Below are positions 1 to 12,316 of a stretch of DNA of 64,000 nt, piece after piece; position 1 is the stretch's first letter, and each line of letters starts with the position of its first letter. Origin of the DNA: Bathymodiolus brooksi (taxonomy: Eukaryota; Mollusca; Bivalvia; Mytilida; Modiolidae); the NCBI GenBank assembly GCA_963680875.1, contig OY804585.1, positions 30,680,186 through 30,744,185 of the forward strand, in the 5' to 3' direction. The position numbers and the translations under genes were made by a program. A model generated the notes under the pieces. That model saw nothing but the letters and a program-made list of their open reading frames with translations. It ran no database searches and was not told the DNA's origin.

Positions 1-1261
1 ATAAAATATTAATGGTTACTAATTGGATACAGACTTATTTATCATGAGCTGTTAATTAATATCTCTGACCAATAACATATGCCTGCATTGTAAGAGAGGT
101 GTATGGGTGGTCAAGCTGCAATGGTAATTGACCACTTAATGACCATAAGCCTAATACTACTGATGTAGATTTGCCAAAGGGGTGGCCTTATAAGACGGGG
201 ACAACTACTGTATCAGTGCCCCCCCAAAAAATGCCAAAGTAGAGCATTCCTAAAAAGAGACTACACACTAATTATTAACAAAAGTTAAAATTAACATGTA
301 TATCAGATTTAAGGTCTTCTCTTTAAATATTTTAACTAACCCTTTGTTCATTTGTCTAGCTCTCTCTGATAATTCTATCATCTGTAAATAAACAAAACAA
401 CAATTTATATGACATAAACAATAGTAAATCAAAAGATTTAATCAGAATCAAATCCCTCATCTAATTAAATTACAATTATAGAGGGGTCGTCGTGATCGCA
501 TGGTGGTTGGATTTACAACAACTTATGCAACCAGTGAGTTTGAATCCAGCTCTTGGTGAGGTGCACTCAATAAAATATAATGTGATAACGTTTGTCAGTG
601 ACTTGCGGCAGGTCAATGTTTTTTTTCCCGGTTTCCTTCACCAATAAAACTGACCGCCATGATATAATTGAAATATTGTTGATATTGGCGTTAAACACCA
701 TAACCCTAACCCTACATTTACTGTGTAAGTTTAACTTGGTTTTGAACAATTGTCCATTCCAAAACAATTAAATTGATCCTACAGGTGGTTGATTAGTAAG
801 TAAGGATACTGATGTAAATGAACAAGAGAGCTTACTTTATACTTTTACAAAGTAAAGAAAGAGTGATTTAATTGTTGTTCTACATTTTACAGTCACCGTC
901 AAGTCTTTAATAATGGGCATAACTCATACCCTAAAATAAGTGTGAAATGACCACTAGCCTGCAGTTGAGTGGACTGTTGTATTTGTGAGCTAGCAGTGTG
1001 AAAATCCAACCATGTTGGTCTAATGCTAAACAGACATCATCATTTCATCGAAAGTAACTTGTTCTTGTCATGATACAGATTTATAAAATTTTTCACTTTG
1101 TATTAAACAACAAACACTTTATTTATAGCAGGTTCTTCAATGACATTTTATTTATAAGTGACCTTGATATAAGTGTGAAATGACCTTTAGCCTGAGGTTG
1201 ATTGTTCCTCTTTACTTAAAATGGAATGCAAATTGTAATTTCCAAAACTTGATAGAACTTT
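1..1261. other. Intron sequence of the troponin T gene
   Basis: This lies downstream (in gene direction) of the last visible troponin T exon. Apart from a SINE at 484-713 I see no exon on either strand. In particular, nothing resembles the next expected block of troponin T, so that exon is presumably beyond the left edge. Confidence 0.6.
484..713 (+). repeat. tRNA-derived SINE, near full length
   Basis: It starts with the family's tRNA-like head (GTCGTGATCGCATGGTGGTTGG), followed by a degenerate B box (GAGTTTGAATCC). The conserved middle (GTCAGTGACTTGCGGCAGGT) and tail (AAATATTGTTG...GGCGTTAAACACC) follow. It ends in TAACCCTAACCCTA. It lies in a troponin T intron, antisense to the gene. Confidence 0.85.
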
Positions 1262-1473
1262 CTTTTATATAAACTTTGTCTTCTGTAATAAAAACTTACA
1301 TCATACTGTTGACGTTTTATATAAACTTTGTCTTCTGTAATAATAACTTACATCATACTGTTGACGTTTTATATAAACTTTGTCTTCTGTAATAAAGACT
1401 TACATCATACTGTTGACGTTTTATATAAACTTTGTCTTCTGTAATAAAGACTTACATCATACTGTTGACGTTT
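1262..1473. repeat. 52-bp tandem repeat, 4 copies, overlapping a 5' splice site
   Basis: Four units begin TTTTATATAAACTTTG and end CATACTGTTGACG. On the minus strand each unit carries the last 15 nt of the troponin T exon followed by GTAAGT. The GTAAGT copies are at 1294-1299, 1346-1351, 1398-1403 and 1450-1455, exactly 52 bp apart. Only the copy at 1450-1455 is attached to the complete exon. Confidence 0.95.
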
Positions 1474-1668
1474 GAATTTCTGTTCTTGGTCATACTGTTC
1501 TCCCATTAATTTGTGGAGTTTTTCATGAAGTTCTTTGGCTTTTTGTATCAAACCATCAGATTTGAGGCCGTCTAAAGCTAAAGCTTGAATTCTCTGAGCT
1601 AATATGGCACGTTTTTCCTCTTCTAATTGTTCTTTAGATTTTTGCAATTCTTCTTGTTTCTGTTCTGC
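1456..1668 (-). CDS. Troponin T exon 8 (last in window)
   Basis: This is 213 nt, 71 codons, phase 0 at both ends. The acceptor is CCCTATTTAG before GCAGAACAG and the donor is GTAAGT at 1455-1450. The peptide (about residues 155-225) starts AEQKQEELQKSKEQLEEEKR, then has ILAQRI, LALDGL, QKAKELHEKL and ends KFKRQQYD. It matches the order of conserved blocks in invertebrate troponin T just before the C-terminal RQ-rich helix that binds troponin I and C. Reading through the donor meets a stop (TGA) in the next 52-bp copy, so only the exon-proximal donor keeps the frame open. Confidence 0.87.
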
Positions 1669-1930
1669 CTAAATAGGGAGAGAATAAAGAAAAAATTACA
1701 ACTGTAATGTACAAATGTATTCTCAATACTTGACAACGAAAAAATTCAAGACATATTCAACATTTTTTTTTCATAACCTTCAATTTATCACAATAGTATT
1801 ATCAAAACAGAACCATCTTATTATTAGTTTATAATAAAATACACATACTTTATATACGTGTACTTTAAACACAGTGTATTTATAAACAAATATTAGAAAG
1901 GCAGTTTTGTAATAATATTATATTTATACC

Positions 1931-2213
1931 ACGGTTTTTCGAGTTAAACAGGTAAACAATCGAGCGTGAAACGTGAGTTTGCTTAACAGTTTAACTCCGA
2001 CAACTGTGGTATAAGTGATTTGTGACATGAAGCCATGCAATATCACATCTAGGTCGTTGATTATTGCATGGCTCTCTGAGAGTAATAAAACAACAGCCCA
2101 GATTTAAAGTATGCAATATCTGGTATCTGAGTGTATTATTTGATAGTTCTTGTTGCTTACATTCAGGTATATAAACCATAAAAAGAAGGAATAGGAAAAG
2201 AATGCATTAATGT
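1931..2213. repeat. Dispersed ~270-bp repeat, copy 1
   Basis: It shares long stretches with 42743-43010, including ATGAAGCCA(T/C)GCAATATCA, GTCGTTGATTATTGCA, GGCTCTCTGAG and GGTATATAAACCATAAAAAG. A shorter relative lies at 55055-55245. All three run in the same orientation. No coding potential; class unknown. Confidence 0.75.
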
Positions 2214-2718
2214 TACATTTTTTTTTAATTTCTTTATTGTCTTATTCTATCTGTTAACAAATATCACCTTGGCCCAGCCTTCCAAGTGAATGACTTACAA
2301 TATTGAAGTAATATAAAAATATAATTTCTTTTTAATTAGCATTATTTTTAATTTCCCAATAAAAATAGATTTTGTATGACCATTTTTTTTTATTCACACC
2401 AATATATCCGTAATAAAACCTCTATAAATATATAAGAGATTGAACGACCATGAAAAAAATCATGTGTCAGCTATTTTACCTACTACAATAAAAGTGGGTT
2501 ACATTAATAAATTGCAGTTTGTGGAAAGGATTTTTTCTAATGTAATAAGTACGTTATTAAATTCAATTTTAGAATAATATAAGCTATTTCATTATCAATA
2601 TTAGGTGAAGTATTATGATAGTATTTTGGTCTGAAAATGAGATTTTTTTTTCAGTTCAGCTTTAAATATTCTCATATCAAAAAAAAGCAAATGCATTTTT
2701 ACATGAAGAACTACATAC

Positions 2719-2751
2719 CATATCCGGATCCATATCCATGTCGTTATCCAT
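2719..2751 (-). CDS. Candidate alternative first exon of troponin T
   Basis: An ATG at 2751 opens an 11-codon acidic peptide, MDNDMDMDPDM, ending exactly at a good donor (GTATGT, 2718-2713) in phase 0. Exon 8 begins in phase 0, so the two would join into a short troponin T isoform lacking the N-terminal helix. Troponin T N-termini are typically acidic. No acceptor precedes the ATG, which fits a first exon but leaves it without upstream support. It could be chance. Confidence 0.3.
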
Positions 2752-4050
2752 TTTAAAGTAAAAAGTCCAAAAATGTTTTATACTTCTATTAAATTAAGTG
2801 CATTCGTGTATTTCACAGGTTTAGACAGTAAAAGATGGCTGATAAACTGGAATATTACATGTGGATAAATGGCTGACCCTGAATAAAGTGGTCAAATGCA
2901 TCACGAAAACCAGACTCTCATGTAATAATGCTAATGAAAATGTGTCATGTTACAGACTAAAGCCATATGTACACCACATGCTGAATATATTGGTCAATTA
3001 TTATGACCATATGATGTAACATTGCCATGGTTACAGAGAAATGATGTAGCATTGCCATGGTTACAGAGAAATAGACCTAATAGTTAACACTGTCAATATG
3101 TTTAAAACAATGTACAATCTTGCCCAAACATTTGTACCATAATAGGTGAGAAAAATACAACGAGCAGACGTACCATTGTTCAATGGTAGTTATTTTTTCA
3201 TCGTTAAGATACAACTGCTGTGATAGTAAATTATGAAAAGTCGTGTATTACATAACATTATCACTAGGACATTACTTAACAACATATTTCTACCATTTGT
3301 TATCCAGTTCTATCTATCTTCTTAACGACAAGAATTCTTAACTTGTATATTGTTTCAATATGAGATGCGTTATGTCCCATCGGGAATGAAGAGGATAAGT
3401 AAGTAAGTAATATTGTTTCAATGGAAATTTTGTCCCATGATTTGGATTAATAAGTGCACTCTTGTGTTCGTGTATTTCACAGGTGGAGACACTAAAACTA
3501 AAAGATGGCTGATAAACTGGAATATTACAATGACCAATTGTTTGATGGTATAACTGGTGTGCTATGGATTAAAATCATTACATGTTTCATAATTGATGGT
3601 GTACAATTCATATTCATTCATTCTACACACACTTACTTTCAACCTTTACACTCCTGTGTAATAGACTAGTAGCATAGAATCTGACTAAATTCTTGTGTAT
3701 AATACACACAGAGGATGGTCAAGAAATATTCATGAACAAAGTGAGTAATATACATAGATAATTACGGTACAGTAGAATTAATCATAACTTGTGCATTATT
3801 TTATCTTATCTTTTTTTCTTGCCTTCTTTCAAGAAATATGATAAATTGTAATATCTATAATATGTTGGATTTCACAAAAATAATATTGTTATTCTCAAAT
3901 TTGTATAGATAAGTTTCAAAGTTGTTTAAAACTTGAATTTAACATGTGATCTTGATGCTGAAATATTTTTATAAAGTTATACTTTCCATTGAAGCTTCAA
4001 AGGGAGGCAACTCTTGTATTGTATTTGGAAAGATAACTCTGCATATATAA

Positions 4051-4150
4051 ACATCAATCATATGTGGTTTATCTCCCTTTATAAAGTTGGATAATATCAA
4101 TGAAAAGGGAGAAAACACTTACTAGGGGAGATAAACCACTAATGATTCAT
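4051..4150. repeat. Short inverted repeat
   Basis: ATCAATCATATGTGGTTTAT near 4051 is matched in inverted form by TAAACCACTAATGATTCATG near 4131, with a ~45-bp spacer. Both arms contain GTGGTTTATCTCCC. It may be a tiny MITE remnant. Confidence 0.5.
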
Positions 4151-5320
4151 GTTTAATTAGGTTCTACCATGCTTGTATCAATTTCCAGACAATTCTAATA
4201 ATGCAGAAATCTACAAAACTAATCTGCTACTAACATTCCAAATGCAACAAAACAAAAAGTTCAAAAAAGAACTTTTTTTTTATATCAAACATTTTTGTTG
4301 TAGTCATTGATATTTATACAAAGGGATTAAATTGTTCTCACCATGATATAGCTGAAAAATTGCTGCTCAAGCTGGCGCTAAACAGCAATCACTCACTCAC
4401 TATACAAATGGAACGATTTATTTTCCATATCATAATACTCCAACTTTAAATACACTTTTAAAGGGGCAAATAATATCATATATTAATACAAGTTTGATCA
4501 AAATGAAGATTGATTGATTATTGTTTAACGTCAAGTGAGCATCATTTCACCTTTATTTATGAAGAGAAAAAAAAGAATGAAGACAAAATGGGCAAATGAT
4601 AAAATAGAATCAACAAAAAAATTAAATACATGTAATTGTTTTAAATGGGTACATGTATCATAGGATTAATGATGAAATAATGAAATGAAATGAATTTAAA
4701 CAGATCCAAAGAAATATGAATGATTGATTGGTGTTTAACACCAACCTGAGCATTATTTCAGCTATATCATGGCATGTCCAAAGAAATAATGAATAGCAAA
4801 TGGTGACATCATAGTATGTGAATCTGTTTCTATGCACAATAAAAATCATTATCATTGAATTTGAAAAAAGGAAGGTTTTAAAGTGTAAAAATATCAAAAT
4901 AATGATTTCAATGTCAAGAAATAGGGAAATTGGTGAAAAGAAACCACTGCAGATGGGAAAAATCATTTGAAGGGTACAGTGAAAGACCCTCTTGGTAGAA
5001 AATGGTGGGAAAAACAGTTGCTGTATTTAACTTTGTTAACTTGACTTCTGTGTACTACATGTATGTGTACAATGCTAGAGGGTAATTCTACGCACCATCC
5101 AATTCAGCACATATCTATCTTATTCATAGTAATGCACAGAATTAGACATTGAGTGGAATTACCCATAGTGACTGTATATATTTATAAACATTCCTCTGAA
5201 TTTGGATAAAGTCCAAAAATACTTTTTCTCTCATCTCAAAATACAAAAGCAAAACCATTTTATTTTTTCTATTACAGATAATGTAAAACATTAGTAGATA
5301 ATATTATGTGTGATCTTTTG

Positions 5321-5534
5321 CAAAACAATATTTCAGTTATATCGTGGAGGTCAGTTTTATTGTTGGAGGAAACCAGAGTACCCAGAGAAAACCACCGACA
5401 AGTCACTGACAAACTTTATCACATAATGTTGTATCGAGTACACCTACCCATAAATGGGGTTCGAACTCACAACTTTAGTGGTGATTGGCACATATTGCAC
5501 AGGTAGTTGTAAATCCAACTACCATACAATCATG
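5321..5534 (-). repeat. tRNA-derived SINE
   Basis: This is the reverse orientation of the common family. AACAATATTTCAGTTATATC (tail side) comes first; then GGTTCGAACTCACAACTTTA, the inverted B-box region; then TAGTTGTAAATCCAACTACC, the inverted head. The extreme 3' tail is missing. Confidence 0.85.
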
Positions 5535-6970
5535 AAAAAGTTTGATAAAATTCCATCAAGTGTGCTAAGGGGGTGTCACATATTAACAATAGAGTGAGGA
5601 TGATGATAGCAATACATATATTTCAGCTTTAGTATGCAAGTGACACAAAATATCTTCTGTTTTTTTCTTTTATTATCTCCCTTAGATAAATTGGTCAAGG
5701 GAGACAACTACCCAATGTTTCTATATTAAAGCTCTTTTTTTAATTATTAACAAATATGCTGCAAACCACTGCCCATCCCCATTCACATCAATTTACGATA
5801 GAAATGCTCTAAATATCATCAAAATGAATTAATTTTCAGGAAAGAAAAAATTCACGACAACCGTCTCTATAACCTCTAATGTGACCCTACTGGGCAAATG
5901 CTCAGAAGCTGAATGAACAATGTAAACAAATGAGGGAATCTTTCATAAATTGAAGTCAAATTAACAATAGTTAACTAAATGGATGAAAAAACTGGAAAAT
6001 GCAAAGAAAATTTAAAAAATAATGCAAACAATGGTACAGTTTTTTTTGTGTGAAATGGCATAACACATTTTTCGGTAACTGGAATAAAGTAATGTGCACA
6101 ATCGGGAATAGACATACCTTCTTTCTGCGCTGAAAGTTAATAGATAATGAAATACCAATGTTACGAGTTCTGATAAAAATAATATATGAGAGTACATTAA
6201 ACTGGTTTTATTTTTGTTAAAGATGCTTTATTATTCTATCTAACATTAAATTGTACATGCTAGTTTATCTTTGATATAGCAAATATAAATATTAATATAA
6301 GGTTTGCACAAATGTCCAAATAAAAATGTGTTTAATAGTGAATTTATCTCAACATTTAACTTTGTTCAAATAAAATATGTGCTAATCTCTGTTGAAAATA
6401 TTGAGAGAATTACATTCAATCATACACTGAAATAAATCATTTTAACTGTGAAGGCAAATTCAATGATCGCTGTCCAGAATGTGCCATGCCAGCAACGCAA
6501 TATTTAAGAGATCTCTGCCTAGACTCTATTTCAAAAAACAAACACAGGAGCACTGCTTATTTCAAATTTCTAGGAGACTGCTAAGCATCTACTATATCTT
6601 TAGATAAAAATTTATTTTACATAAAGTTTTAATTTCAAATATTTTGATTATCGATAATAAATGAAATTTTTTTATCAAAGCGTACACATAATTCTATATT
6701 TGCATCCCAACATGCAAAACTAGCAAAAGTTAGCACAAGTAGCAAGCCGCTTGCTAAAACATCTAGACAACAACGGTTAGTAATATTTTTTTTCTTGCTT
6801 AACTCACAGCAATATTCTTTTCGTAAATGACCCTTTGGCAATGATCTTAAATAAATTGTTTATTAAGAAAGCGCAACAATTAAAAGCATGTTAAAGATGC
6901 ATTATTGGCATTGAGTAGGCTTCAGCTGCTGCATATACGATAAGCTAAATTTCGCACAATTTATTAATCC

Positions 6971-7137
6971 CTATTATGGAACCTGTGTAATCTGACACAC
7001 CAAAGGACCAGGAAAATGTGTCGGATTGTACAGGATGTCGGAATACTCAGGTTTTATTTTATTTAACAGAAATACTTTGGGACCATAATTTTTTGTCGGA
7101 TGTCGGAAAACTCAGGTGTCCGATTGCTAAAGTTCCA
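6971..7137. mobile_element. Small MITE-like element
   Basis: The left end TGGAACCTGTGTAATCTGAC and the inverted right end (GTGTCCGATTGCTAAAGTTC) are imperfect inverted repeats, with internal copies of GTCGGA. The pattern resembles the CAGTGGAACC-type Tc1/mariner MITEs. The boundary is approximate. Confidence 0.5.
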
Positions 7138-7712
7138 CTGTAGTATAGTAGAAATAATTATCTGAAACTCAGCCCATGTATTTGTCTATTTGCAAGTTTT
7201 CTGATAACAATATGACAAAAATAGGCCTGAAAGAAACATTAAACTCATCCTTGGTATACATGTACCAAGTTTAATTATACTTGTCCACAATCCATTATCA
7301 GTGGGTAACTTTATATTAAAATTATTCCAAAATTGATCGGCATTTAGTAGATTCCAGAACAACACTCAATTTTTTCCTATTAACCAGATTGAACTGACTA
7401 TGAAGGATACGATTTGATTGGCTGATTTAGCATTATAATTTTGTAATGGGACCAATGAAATAGCCTTATAATTTTGTTCATGGGTAGGAAGGTTTTCAAA
7501 TAAATAGACCCCTTGGTGGTGGTGGAGGAAGGAGCATTATAAACCATTGGTTACTGATGATGCATTTAACGCTAATGAATAATAATTTGGTATCCCTGGC
7601 ATGTTATTAGTATTTTCTATGATATTGATTAGACATTGATGTTACGGTACAACATATAAACAGCACTATACAGTGCAAATTTCCCAGAATGCAACACAAG
7701 TTTCTTTTATAC

Positions 7713-7859
7713 CTCATCATCTCCGCCATCAGCCCTTTTTGTGATGACATAGTTTGGTTTTTTGACTAATTTCATTCTTTCTTCTTGTTCTTTCCTCCTT
7801 CGGTCTTTCTCTTCTTTCCTTTTTGCTTCCTCTTCTGCTTTTCTTTGTTGTCTTTCTCT
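7713..7859 (-). CDS. Troponin T exon 7
   Basis: This is 147 nt, 49 codons, phase 0 at both ends. Acceptor TATTTTTAG, donor GTATAA. The peptide (about residues 106-154) begins RERQQRKAEEEAKRK, is a charged helix, and ends LVKKPNYVITKRADGGDDE. The PN(Y/F)VI(T/K)K(R/K) motif after the charged helix is a known landmark of invertebrate troponin T. Phase joins cleanly to exon 8. Confidence 0.88.
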
Positions 7860-8269
7860 CTAAAAATACATATGAAAATAAAATGTGAATAAATCTCAAT
7901 AACTGCAATAACTAACTGTTTTTACATTACAATTGTGATCCTAGGCTAGCATATGACAATAAAATAAAATAAAATCAGACAGAGTCTCTCAAAAGCATGT
8001 ATCAATAAGCCTCATCCTTTAACAGAATGTAGTCATCATTTGAGAAAACGTTATACAATGTTACAGTTCTGCCTGATTTGGTTTAAAAGTGTGAAACATT
8101 TTCTGAGAAAAAGCTGTTTGTATGTATTTCCAATAGGGTTCTATGTTAAACTATGTTTTGTTGTTATGCCCATCTTGGATTTCAGATTGGTATAAAAAAT
8201 TCAGGTCCTCATTCATTCTTGCATGATTTGATTTAAATATTTAATGCCAAAATAGACTCTGTACCAATA

Positions 8270-9140
<871 letters not shown>

Positions 9141-9247
9141 AAGAAAATTAAAATGTGAATACCTACTTGTAATGTATAGAATAAACATGTTACACTATAT
9201 CAGCATTAGTTAATATCTAAGGGAGATAATATCAAGAGATATCTTTC

Positions 9248-9652
9248 TTTTAACAGAGAAGATTTTTTTAGAAATCATCCAATCAGAAACAAGAATTGCC
9301 TATGGCCGCGATGTTTGTTAACGGATCGGGACGAAATGAGCAATCTTTATAGAGGACCTTCCATAGATGCTTCCTACCAAGTTTCGGTTCATTTGGCCAA
9401 GCGATTTCAGAGGAGAAGATTAAAAAAATCAGTCAATCAGAAACAAGAATTGCCTGTGGCGGCCATGTTTGTTAATGGATCGGGACGAAATGAGCAATAT
9501 TTATAGAGGACCTTCCATAGATGCTTCCTACCAAAGTTCAGATCAATTGGCTTTGCGGTTTCAGAGGAGAAGATTAAAATGTGAAAAGTTAACGGACGAC
9601 GGATGCCAAGTGATGGCAAAAGCTCACATTGCCTTTGGCAAGGTGAGCTAAA
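9248..9652 (-). repeat. Hairpin-headed repeat element, second copy
   Basis: It holds two ~155-bp direct units (CAATCAGAAACAAGAATTGC...ATCGGGACGAAATGAGCAAT...CTTCCTACCAA). It ends at 9623-9651 in a self-complementary head: AGCTCACATTGCC, loop, GGCAAGGTGAGCT. Confidence 0.75.
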
Positions 9653-9718
9653 AAGTAATTCATGTACTTTTCAACACTCTTTTGGTATAAGTCTTATTGA
9701 TTATCTCCCCTTACAAAC

Positions 9719-9805
9719 CTCTTCTTGCTGTCTTCTGGCATTTTCTTCTATTCTAAGTTGAGCTAATCTTTTTTCTTCTTCAGCACGTTCTACTTTCCTC
9801 TGCTC
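9719..9805 (-). CDS. Troponin T exon 6
   Basis: This is 87 nt, 29 codons, phase 0 at both ends. Acceptor CTAAATCACAG, donor GTTTGT. The peptide (about residues 77-105) begins EQRKVERAEEEKRLAQL and ends RRQQEE, part of the long charged helix of troponin T that runs along tropomyosin. Confidence 0.85.
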
Positions 9806-9932
9806 CTGTGATTTAGAAAAAAATGTACTTTTAGCTTAAACTACCGGTATGCAATAAATCATGTTTAACTTTTAAATTCATGAATTGCTTTTTTAAATTC
9901 TAATCAAACCTATAATTCATTGTATTACTTAA

Positions 9933-10275
9933 AGGCACACAGGCTGTCAGAATTGATTTTTTTGTTTATGTTAAAAGTTGCCAATATTCAATGTTTTATA
10001 CTAATAAAATGTTCTGAACAAAAAGCCAGGTTTAAAAAATCTGTTATAATGTCATAATTAGTGAAAAGAATTTGAATGTTTAGCATTGGGCGGGTCATTG
10101 AATTCTTTCCTGGATGGAAGAAAATCAAACAGCAACATATTTCCTTCGTTCTAGGCTATTTACGTATGATATTATGAAAAATTTCAACTGCAATATATCT
10201 TTATGGTTTTTTAAATCAAAGTTTAGGTCTTATATTGGGAAATATTTTTTTATTAAAATAATGGCCTGTGTGCTT
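9933..10275. mobile_element. MITE with TTAA target duplication
   Basis: The termini AGGCACACAGGC and (inverted) AAGCACACAGGC flank 343 bp. TTAA lies immediately outside at 9929-9932 and 10276-10279. TTAA duplications are typical of piggyBac and Kolobok-type elements. No transposase inside. Confidence 0.7.
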
Positions 10276-10373
10276 TTAACATTCTACCCAAGGCAAGGTG
10301 TACTAAATACAACATCAAGTTAGTAAGTGACTTACTGTTGGTGTGTGGTTTTCTCATTTTACAGGGGCCATTG

Positions 10374-10606
10374 TGCATGTGATCGCATGATAGTTGAATT
10401 TACAACTAGCTGTGCAATCAATGCCTATCACCACTAACGTGAGTTCGAATCACACTCATGGCAAGGTGTACTCGATACAACATTATGTGATAAAGTTAGT
10501 CATTGACTTGTGATAGGTCAGTTTTTTCTCTCCGGTTTCCTCCTGACCACAACAATATAACTGAAATATTCTTGAAAGTTGCATTAAACACCATAAACCA
10601 AACCCC
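10374..10606 (+). repeat. tRNA-derived SINE, near full length
   Basis: The head TGATCGCATGATAGTTG is followed by the B box GTGAGTTCGAATC, the middle block GATAAAGTTAGTCATTGACT and the tail GCATTAAACACCATAAACC. Confidence 0.85.
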
Positions 10607-10870
10607 CTACTTCTTCTTCTACCAAATACTGGCCGCCTTCAACAAATTGAAAATTATGTCAGATATATATATATATCTAGCTAAGGTATGGATCATTTAA
10701 AACTTAGGAGGGGGTATATGGTTCTCAAACTTGATTAATACATTGTCCATATAGAGCTTGCATATGAATTCAAATTGAAATAAATATGCTGGAGTGCTAA
10801 TAAAATTTGATACACCCAGAATTCACTTAAACAGTGTGCAAAGTGTAACTTGGCTACACAGATAACCTAC

Positions 10871-10987
10871 CCTCTTTTCACGTAACAGTCTTATTTCTTC
10901 TTCTTCTTTAGCTTTTTCTTCTTTCCTTTGTTCTGCAAATTCTTCGATTTCCTGTTCAATTTTTTCAGCTTTCCTGGCCTTAGCTTC
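10871..10987 (-). CDS. Troponin T exon 5
   Basis: This is 117 nt, 39 codons, phase 0 at both ends. Acceptor TATCAAAAAG, donor GTAGGT. The peptide (about residues 38-76) begins EAKARKAEKIEQEIEEF and ends EEEIRLLREKR, an uninterrupted charged helix in the tropomyosin-binding half of troponin T. Confidence 0.85.
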
Positions 10988-11169
10988 CTTTTTGATAAAA
11001 TAAAGAAAAATATTGACAAGTCTATACTTTCACTTAAAAAAACCTATCAAATCTGATTTGACACACATTTGAAATTTTAGCAAAATCTACCAAACTTTAA
11101 CCAGAATGATAAATAACTTTTTTCCCTAAAGCAAGTTACAAGTAAGTAAGCTGAAATACTCATTTCAAC

Positions 11170-11288
11170 AGTGATTTGCGGCAGGTAGATGGTTTTCTCC
11201 GAGTGCTCTAGTTTCCTCCACCAATAAAAATAAACATGACGATATAACTGAAATATTGCTGCAAGCGGCGTAAAACATAACCCAACCC
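11170..11288 (+). repeat. SINE, 3' half
   Basis: It begins in the middle block (GTGATTTGCGGCAGGT) and ends in a variant tail (AAATATTGCTGCAAGCGGCG). The head is missing. Confidence 0.75.
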
Positions 11289-11351
11289 TCATTTCAACAT
11301 AGATTCTGAAGTTAAATTGAAATAATGAATGAAAAAATAATATATACTGAC

Positions 11352-11382
11352 CTCCATGGCTAACTGGGCCTCATTTTCAGGT
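11352..11382 (-). CDS. Troponin T exon 4 (31 nt)
   Basis: The acceptor is CTGTTGCAG and the donor is GTCAGT. The first base completes a codon from exon 3 (AT+A, Ile); the rest reads PENEAQLAME (about residues 28-37). The exon ends in phase 0 and joins exon 5. Confidence 0.8.
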
Positions 11383-11694
11383 CTGCAACAGATAAAATAA
11401 TAGCATTAGTATTTCAACACATCTATGTAATAGTACAACTTCTTGTACATACAGATTTCATAAAAATGAGTATTCATCCCTATAGAACTATTTCCTAAAA
11501 ACTACTATTTATAAATAACACTAGCTTATACAGCAAGCAAAAATTAAAATTTAAAATAAATTATTACACATTTTTTTTAAATAAAAGCTATACTAGTATG
11601 GTACTTATTTTCTAGGTTACAACAAGCATATGATTTTTGTCTATAATATAAGTTTGTCTATTAGGTATAAGGAGAGGTATATTTAGCAGAAGTA

Positions 11695-11866
11695 CAATAA
11701 AACCAGTCTAAATCAAACCCAGAATAAAGTGAAATCCTGTATAATTAGAACTAAAAAAAAAGTTCTAATGTAGGAAATCTTTTGTTAATTTAACCTGTAT
11801 AAACCAAACACCTGTCTATTCAGAACACAAAAACTGTTCCTAAGGAGGTTCAGTTTAAACAGGTTA
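11695..11866. mobile_element. Degenerate CAGTGAAACC-type MITE
   Basis: The left end (CAATAAAACCAGTCTAAATC) and the inverted right end (AACCTGTTTAAACTGAACC) resemble the better-preserved copy at 16897-17158. They share internal text (AATAAAGTGAAATCCTG, GTAGGAAATCTTTTGTTAAT). Confidence 0.6.
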
Positions 11867-12316
11867 TATATATATTTTGTTACTTTATAGTTAAGTATAG
11901 TAAATAAAACATCCGGCATAATGCTACTATAAAGCTTATGCACACATGCAGCAAGTCAATTTCAATAATAAAATGTACCATATTGTTCTTATTTATTCAT
12001 CATTGTAATTTTTGGTCAATTATCATATTTTGAAAAAGGTGGCATTTCGCTTGTTGTAAAATTTCGACAAATATATTGCCTCCCTATGTTAAAATTAGCA
12101 TAAAACATGTTCTCTGGTTTAAGAACTTAATTTTATTATGTTAACTGCAGTTTCTTGGGAAGTTTTTGTCTTTGTTTGCAAAGTAGGATTACTGCACCCA
12201 ACTGTGTACCATAGTATTTCAGGCCTCCATGGTATAATTACTACTTAAAATCTGTTGGAAAACGAAAGGAGTCCTCACAATGAAAATTTGAATTTACTGG
12301 CCCGAATCAAATTCTT

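Larger units (their letters stand above)
1669..7712. other. Long troponin T intron (about 6.0 kb)
   Basis: It holds a dispersed repeat (1931-2213), a candidate alternative first exon (2719-2751) and a 29-30-bp direct duplication (3013-3072, around GCCATGGTTACAGAGAAAT). It also holds an inverted repeat (about 4051-4150), older SINE-tail fragments (about 4344-4402, 4505-4555 and 4722-4772), a SINE (5321-5534) and a MITE (6971-7137). The rest is AT-rich with no recognisable coding sequence; a 102-residue minus-strand reading frame at 4658-4966 has no coding features. Confidence 0.6.
9806..10870. other. Troponin T intron
   Basis: It contains a TTAA-flanked MITE (9933-10275) and a SINE (10374-10606). 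Nothing else recognisable. Plus-strand reading frames at 10114-10323 and 10503-10700 lie in these repeats. Confidence 0.6.

Noticed and set aside
702..716. Telomeric repeat (CCCTAA)n
   Set aside because: Only two to three hexamers, always at the 3' end of the SINE; part of the element tail rather than an interstitial telomere.
4658..4966. 102-residue minus-strand frame
   Set aside because: Hydrophobic, AT-driven composition without motif or splice context; it overlaps a SINE-tail fragment.
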